From: Catonia carolina
Lineage: Eukaryota > Arthropoda > Insecta > Hemiptera > Achilidae
DNA: 64,000 nucleotides
Assembly: GCA_035578175.1 (NCBI GenBank)
Contig: JAQMRL010000008.1
Coordinates: 11,466,963-11,530,962, forward strand
Direction of reading: 5' to 3'
The notes beneath the pieces were generated by a model that searched no databases, had not been told where the DNA came from, and worked only from the letters and a program-made list of their open reading frames with translations. A program made the position numbers and the translations under genes. Below, piece by piece: positions 60,913 to 64,000 of the stretch (positions within the stretch are counted from its first letter, which is position 1; each line of letters begins with the position of its first letter).

Positions 60913-62123
60913 CTATTTTAATTTGGCATTTAACTTTGGAGGTTTGTTGTCTAATTGACATTCGTGTTGCCAGTCGATCGGTCTTACGTCTTTCAATGCT
61001 TCGGAAAACTCTTCCAATGGGCATGGATCTGAGCATTTAGGTATTCTTAACGTGTATGGTTCGTTGAGATCAGTGTTGTTCATATAAAACATCTGTCAAC
61101 AAAACCAAACAAATAAATTAAAATAATCAGGTGTAAAACACTCACATGACTTTCTTTTGCCAATGTAGATAATGAACAACATAACCAATGCTTGAATTAA
61201 ACTATGTTAATACAACCTATGTTTGATCATAAGTAAATAATGTAAAATGAAAAACATAACCTATTTTTAATCATGAGTGAATGACACAAAATGAAAATCA
61301 ACCTCTGTAGAACTTAAAAAATCTGGTGTGAAACACTCACACAACTTTCTCTTGCCAATGCAAATAATTTACAATATAACCTAACATTAGTAATAAATCG
61401 TTAGAAATAAACAAAAAAATTAACCTCAATAAACATAACCTAATTTTAATCATGAGGGAAAGACGCAAAGTGAAAAACAACCTCAGTTTGGCTTAAAAAT
61501 ACGGAAAATCACTCTTTCACGCTAAATTAGGCTCTGTAGAGAAAAATGATCTAAATAAAAGTTTTAGATCTTTTCATTTCCTATAAATTTGATTATACAC
61601 TTTTGTCGTAAAATGCATACTAAGGCTGAAATCGTAAAAAATTGAATTTTTTACTTGTTTTCATGAGAAAAAACAGAAAATCGCTAATACCACTAAACTA
61701 AGCGTTATACAAAAAAATGTTTGAAATGAAAGTTGTAGGACTTAAAATTCTCTACAACTTTTATTAAACGTTTAATTTGCGTTAAAATGCATAATAAAGT
61801 CGCAATCTTAAAAAAATAATTTTTTTAGGTGAAAACAGCCTCAGCAAGAATTTCAGCAAACATGGCACATACCCTATCTTGTAGAGCATAAAAAATTTAG
61901 TAGACCAGGCGATTTTAAAAAAAATCGTAGGGCCAGTTTTTGAGAAAATCACAAAAAGTGAAAAATTACACGAATAAACTACTACTTCCAATCGACTGAT
62001 TTTGATGAAAATATTCGTGTTGGGTTCAGTAGTGGTATGTAACTCAAGTTTAAGTTTCAAGTTCGTACGATGTTCCATTCTTGAGATATTCTGTTCACAC
62101 CCACGCACGCATGCACGCGCGTG

Positions 62124-62162
<39 letters not shown>

Positions 62163-63959
62163 CAATCACTAAAAACATGTTTTTTGGATTCAGGGGCTCT
62201 GTCAGAAAACATGTAGATCTGGTAAAAACTTGATTTCAAAAAATCAACATGAAAACAATACTTTCCTTCCTATATATTCATATAGGCAAGAGAAAGTAAA
62301 AATGTGCACATCTATAATGATTAAACATTCTATTCAATCTGTACAAAAAAGTAACTAACTGACTTACTTTCACGTAATAATTTCTGTCAGGAAACTCGTG
62401 CAACTCCCAGATAAGAGCAGCACCAAAAGACGGTACTATGTGTTCTTCAAATCCAAATGTTCTCCATAAAGTAACTATAGTAATATCATGACCAGAATAT
62501 AAAAATAATTTTTTATCTTTCAATTTGCCGGTGAGTTTGTCCTGAAAAGTTTGCAGAAGTTCATTGACAAATGGACCTGAAAATAAATACTAAAATTACT
62601 TTTGATAATGCACACAAATAACGGATGTTTTTTTTAGAGGTATAGAACTTTAAAATGAAATAAAATACAGAATAACTGAACAACTGATGTGAAATCGGTT
62701 TTATTTTAAAGATAATTATTTGCCATTTTTATTTTAAAATAATTTCTGGCATGTGGCCGCCGCGGCTGGCTCGGACGTGGTCCAATCGAGACGTCCAATT
62801 TGTGACCACTTTTTGCAGCATTTGGGGCCATATATTGGTAATAACGCGGCGAATGTTGCCTTCCAAGTCGTCAATTGTCTGTGGCTTATTGGCATAGACT
62901 GGCGACTTCACATACCCCCACAGAAAATAGTCCAGCGGTGTTAGATTGCACGACCTTGGAGGTCAATTTACAGGTCCAGAACTTGAAATTATGCGTTCAC
63001 CAAACGTTTCCTTCAGTAAATCGATTGTGGCACGCGCTGTGTGACATATTGCACCATCTTGCTGAAACCACAGCTCTCCAACATTAAGGCGATTTAATTC
63101 AGGAACAAAAAAGTCATTGATCATAGCTCTGTAGCGATCACCATTGACTGTAACATTCTGCCCGGCATCATTTTTGAAGAAGTTAGGACCAATGACTCCA
63201 CCAGCCCATAAAGCACACCAAACAGTCACTTTTTCTGGATGTAAAGGCTTCTCAGCAATATATCGAGGATTACCTTCACTCCAAATGCGGGAGTTTTGTT
63301 TATTCACGTAGCCATTTAACCAAAAATGGGCTTAATCACTGAACAAAATTTTCATGTGAAAATCGGGATTAACAGCAATAAGTTTCACAAACCGAACCAT
63401 GATTTGCAATAAATGCAATAAAATGTTTTAATACGTGTATTCAGTGGGCAACAGAGAATGAAATCCCACCACACAAACTACTTTTATTGGCTCAAACACA
63501 AATAAGGCAGTAGAAAAATCACAAACTTCAAAGAAACAGATAAAATCACTAATTTTTTGAAGTAAAATTAATTTTTTAAATGTCTGTATCAGTATAGTAT
63601 TAAAAGTGTTGTTTGCATCAAAATAGAATGAGTTACGTGACTTATTTCAGCTTCCAAAACTCCCCTTGATACTCTATCTTGTTCCTTTAAATTGAACTCT
63701 TTGATAATTCAAAATTTTCATAATCCAAACAGCGGAAAATTTTATTAGTTTGGATTATCCAAAGCGCCCTGCATTAATAATTTACGTAAAAATAAAAGTT
63801 TATTTATTTATTTGTGAGTACAGAACAAAACACACCTCCATGTAGTCTTTTCATGATAGTATTCCATGCAAATGTTGCAAAACTCATCTGAGTTTTCTCC
63901 TTCATTGGTTGAGGATATACTTTCTTAGTCCATTCTGGTAATTGATAACCATTCAACTC
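60913..63959 (-). CDS. Histidine acid phosphatase, gene C (3' exons; continues beyond right edge)
   Basis: Three exons matching gene B exons 5-7: 63836-63959 (41 codons plus one base), 62368-62576 (two bases plus 69 codons), 60913-61092 (59 codons and TAG). The middle exon holds YSGHDITIV, the catalytic GHD motif. The last exon has KCSDPCPLEEF and HECQLD cysteine pairs and a longer Lys-rich end than gene B. Phases equal those of gene B. The start, with the RHG motif, lies to the right. The first intron here holds a Tc1-like remnant, the last one a MITE-1 copy. Confidence 0.9.
61128..62305 (-). repeat. MITE-1 copy with partly duplicated end, in gene C intron
   Basis: Left terminus occurs twice (actttcttttgccaatgtag near 61147 and actttctcttgccaatgcaa near 61343), right terminus once (ggcaagagaaagt near 62292). 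Contains a (CA)n run at 62130-62158. Longest copy of the family in the window. Confidence 0.65.
62729..63410 (-). pseudogene. Tc1/mariner-superfamily transposase, N-truncated
   Basis: Minus strand from 63400: KLIAVNPDFHMKILFSD then a stop in place of the following Glu, AHFWLNGYVNKQN, KVTVWCALWAGGVIGPNFF, WFQQDGAICHTARATIDLLK (second Asp), then WPPRSCNLTPLDYFLWG with the third Asp after a stop near 62965. Resembles IS630/Tc1-type enzymes common in aphids and other bugs. DNA-binding N-terminus absent. Confidence 0.75.
63411..63834. other. Gene C intron, unrecognised part
   Basis: Near 63690-63770 a phrase (tttgataattcaaaattttc, ttggattatccaaag) recalls Tigger/pogo termini, but no pair of ends is visible. 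Confidence 0.3.
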
Positions 63960-64000
63960 CTGAAACAGTTACACTATCATTCTATATCACTTTGCTTATC

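Noticed and set aside
61782..62239. Open frames running through the (CA)n repeat, and similar ones near 34294-34536
   Set aside because: They are translations of microsatellite and MITE-1 sequence, rich in Val/Cys or Thr/His repeats, and not conserved between copies.
1..64000. CRISPR array, operons, bacterial insertion sequences
   Set aside because: Repeats are dispersed and have target duplications of eukaryotic elements; genes have introns and no ribosome binding sites.

Overview
The window is animal nuclear DNA, almost certainly from an insect; a hemipteran is a guess I cannot prove from sequence. Evidence: split genes with GT-AG introns, AT-rich composition, and a dense load of insect-type transposable elements (errantivirus with env, mariner/Tc1, pogo, piggyBac-like TTAA elements, Penelope, APE-type LINEs, tRNA-derived SINEs). 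No bacterial features were seen.

Host genes: a tandem cluster of three histidine acid phosphatase genes, all on the minus strand. Gene A (496-12437) is cut by the left edge and shows exons 1-3. Gene B (24615-36032) is complete: seven exons, 383 codons, RHGxRxP motif in exon 2 and GHD motif in exon 6. Gene C (60913-63959) is cut by the right edge and shows its last three exons. Exon sizes and phases are conserved between copies. A and B also share about 280 bp upstream of the start codon, so the promoter was duplicated with the gene.

Almost all the rest, including introns, is mobile DNA. At 2111-5971 is a DNA transposon with a two-exon, intact-looking transposase, 32-bp terminal inverted repeats, AATT flanks and about ten subterminal copies of a TGTGGACTGGTTC motif. 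At 7731-10637 is an intact LINE ORF. At 13477-20929 is a complete errantivirus-type retroelement (gag, pol, env) with two 240-bp LTRs that look identical and a TGAA target duplication; it splits an older LINE. At 36328-39711 is a nest: a Tc1-like element holds a SINE, which holds a CACTG-ended transposon with a decayed transposase. At 40229-40630 is a 402-bp palindrome made of two inverted Penelope termini, each with a hammerhead ribozyme. At 44770-48060 a LINE remnant holds a MITE and two nested pogo-like elements. At 49471-54360 a MITE holds an inverted mariner, which holds a TTAA element, which holds a Penelope-like element (RT, GIY-YIG, two hammerheads) and a SINE. At 59106-60815 a Tc1-like element holds a partly inverted mariner.

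Empty-site copies inside the same window confirm several insertions (mariner in the 58653 MITE family, the CACTG element in the SINE family). The best candidates for little-described biology are the spliced transposon at 2111-5971, the hammerhead-bearing inverted Penelope dimers, and the CACTG element.
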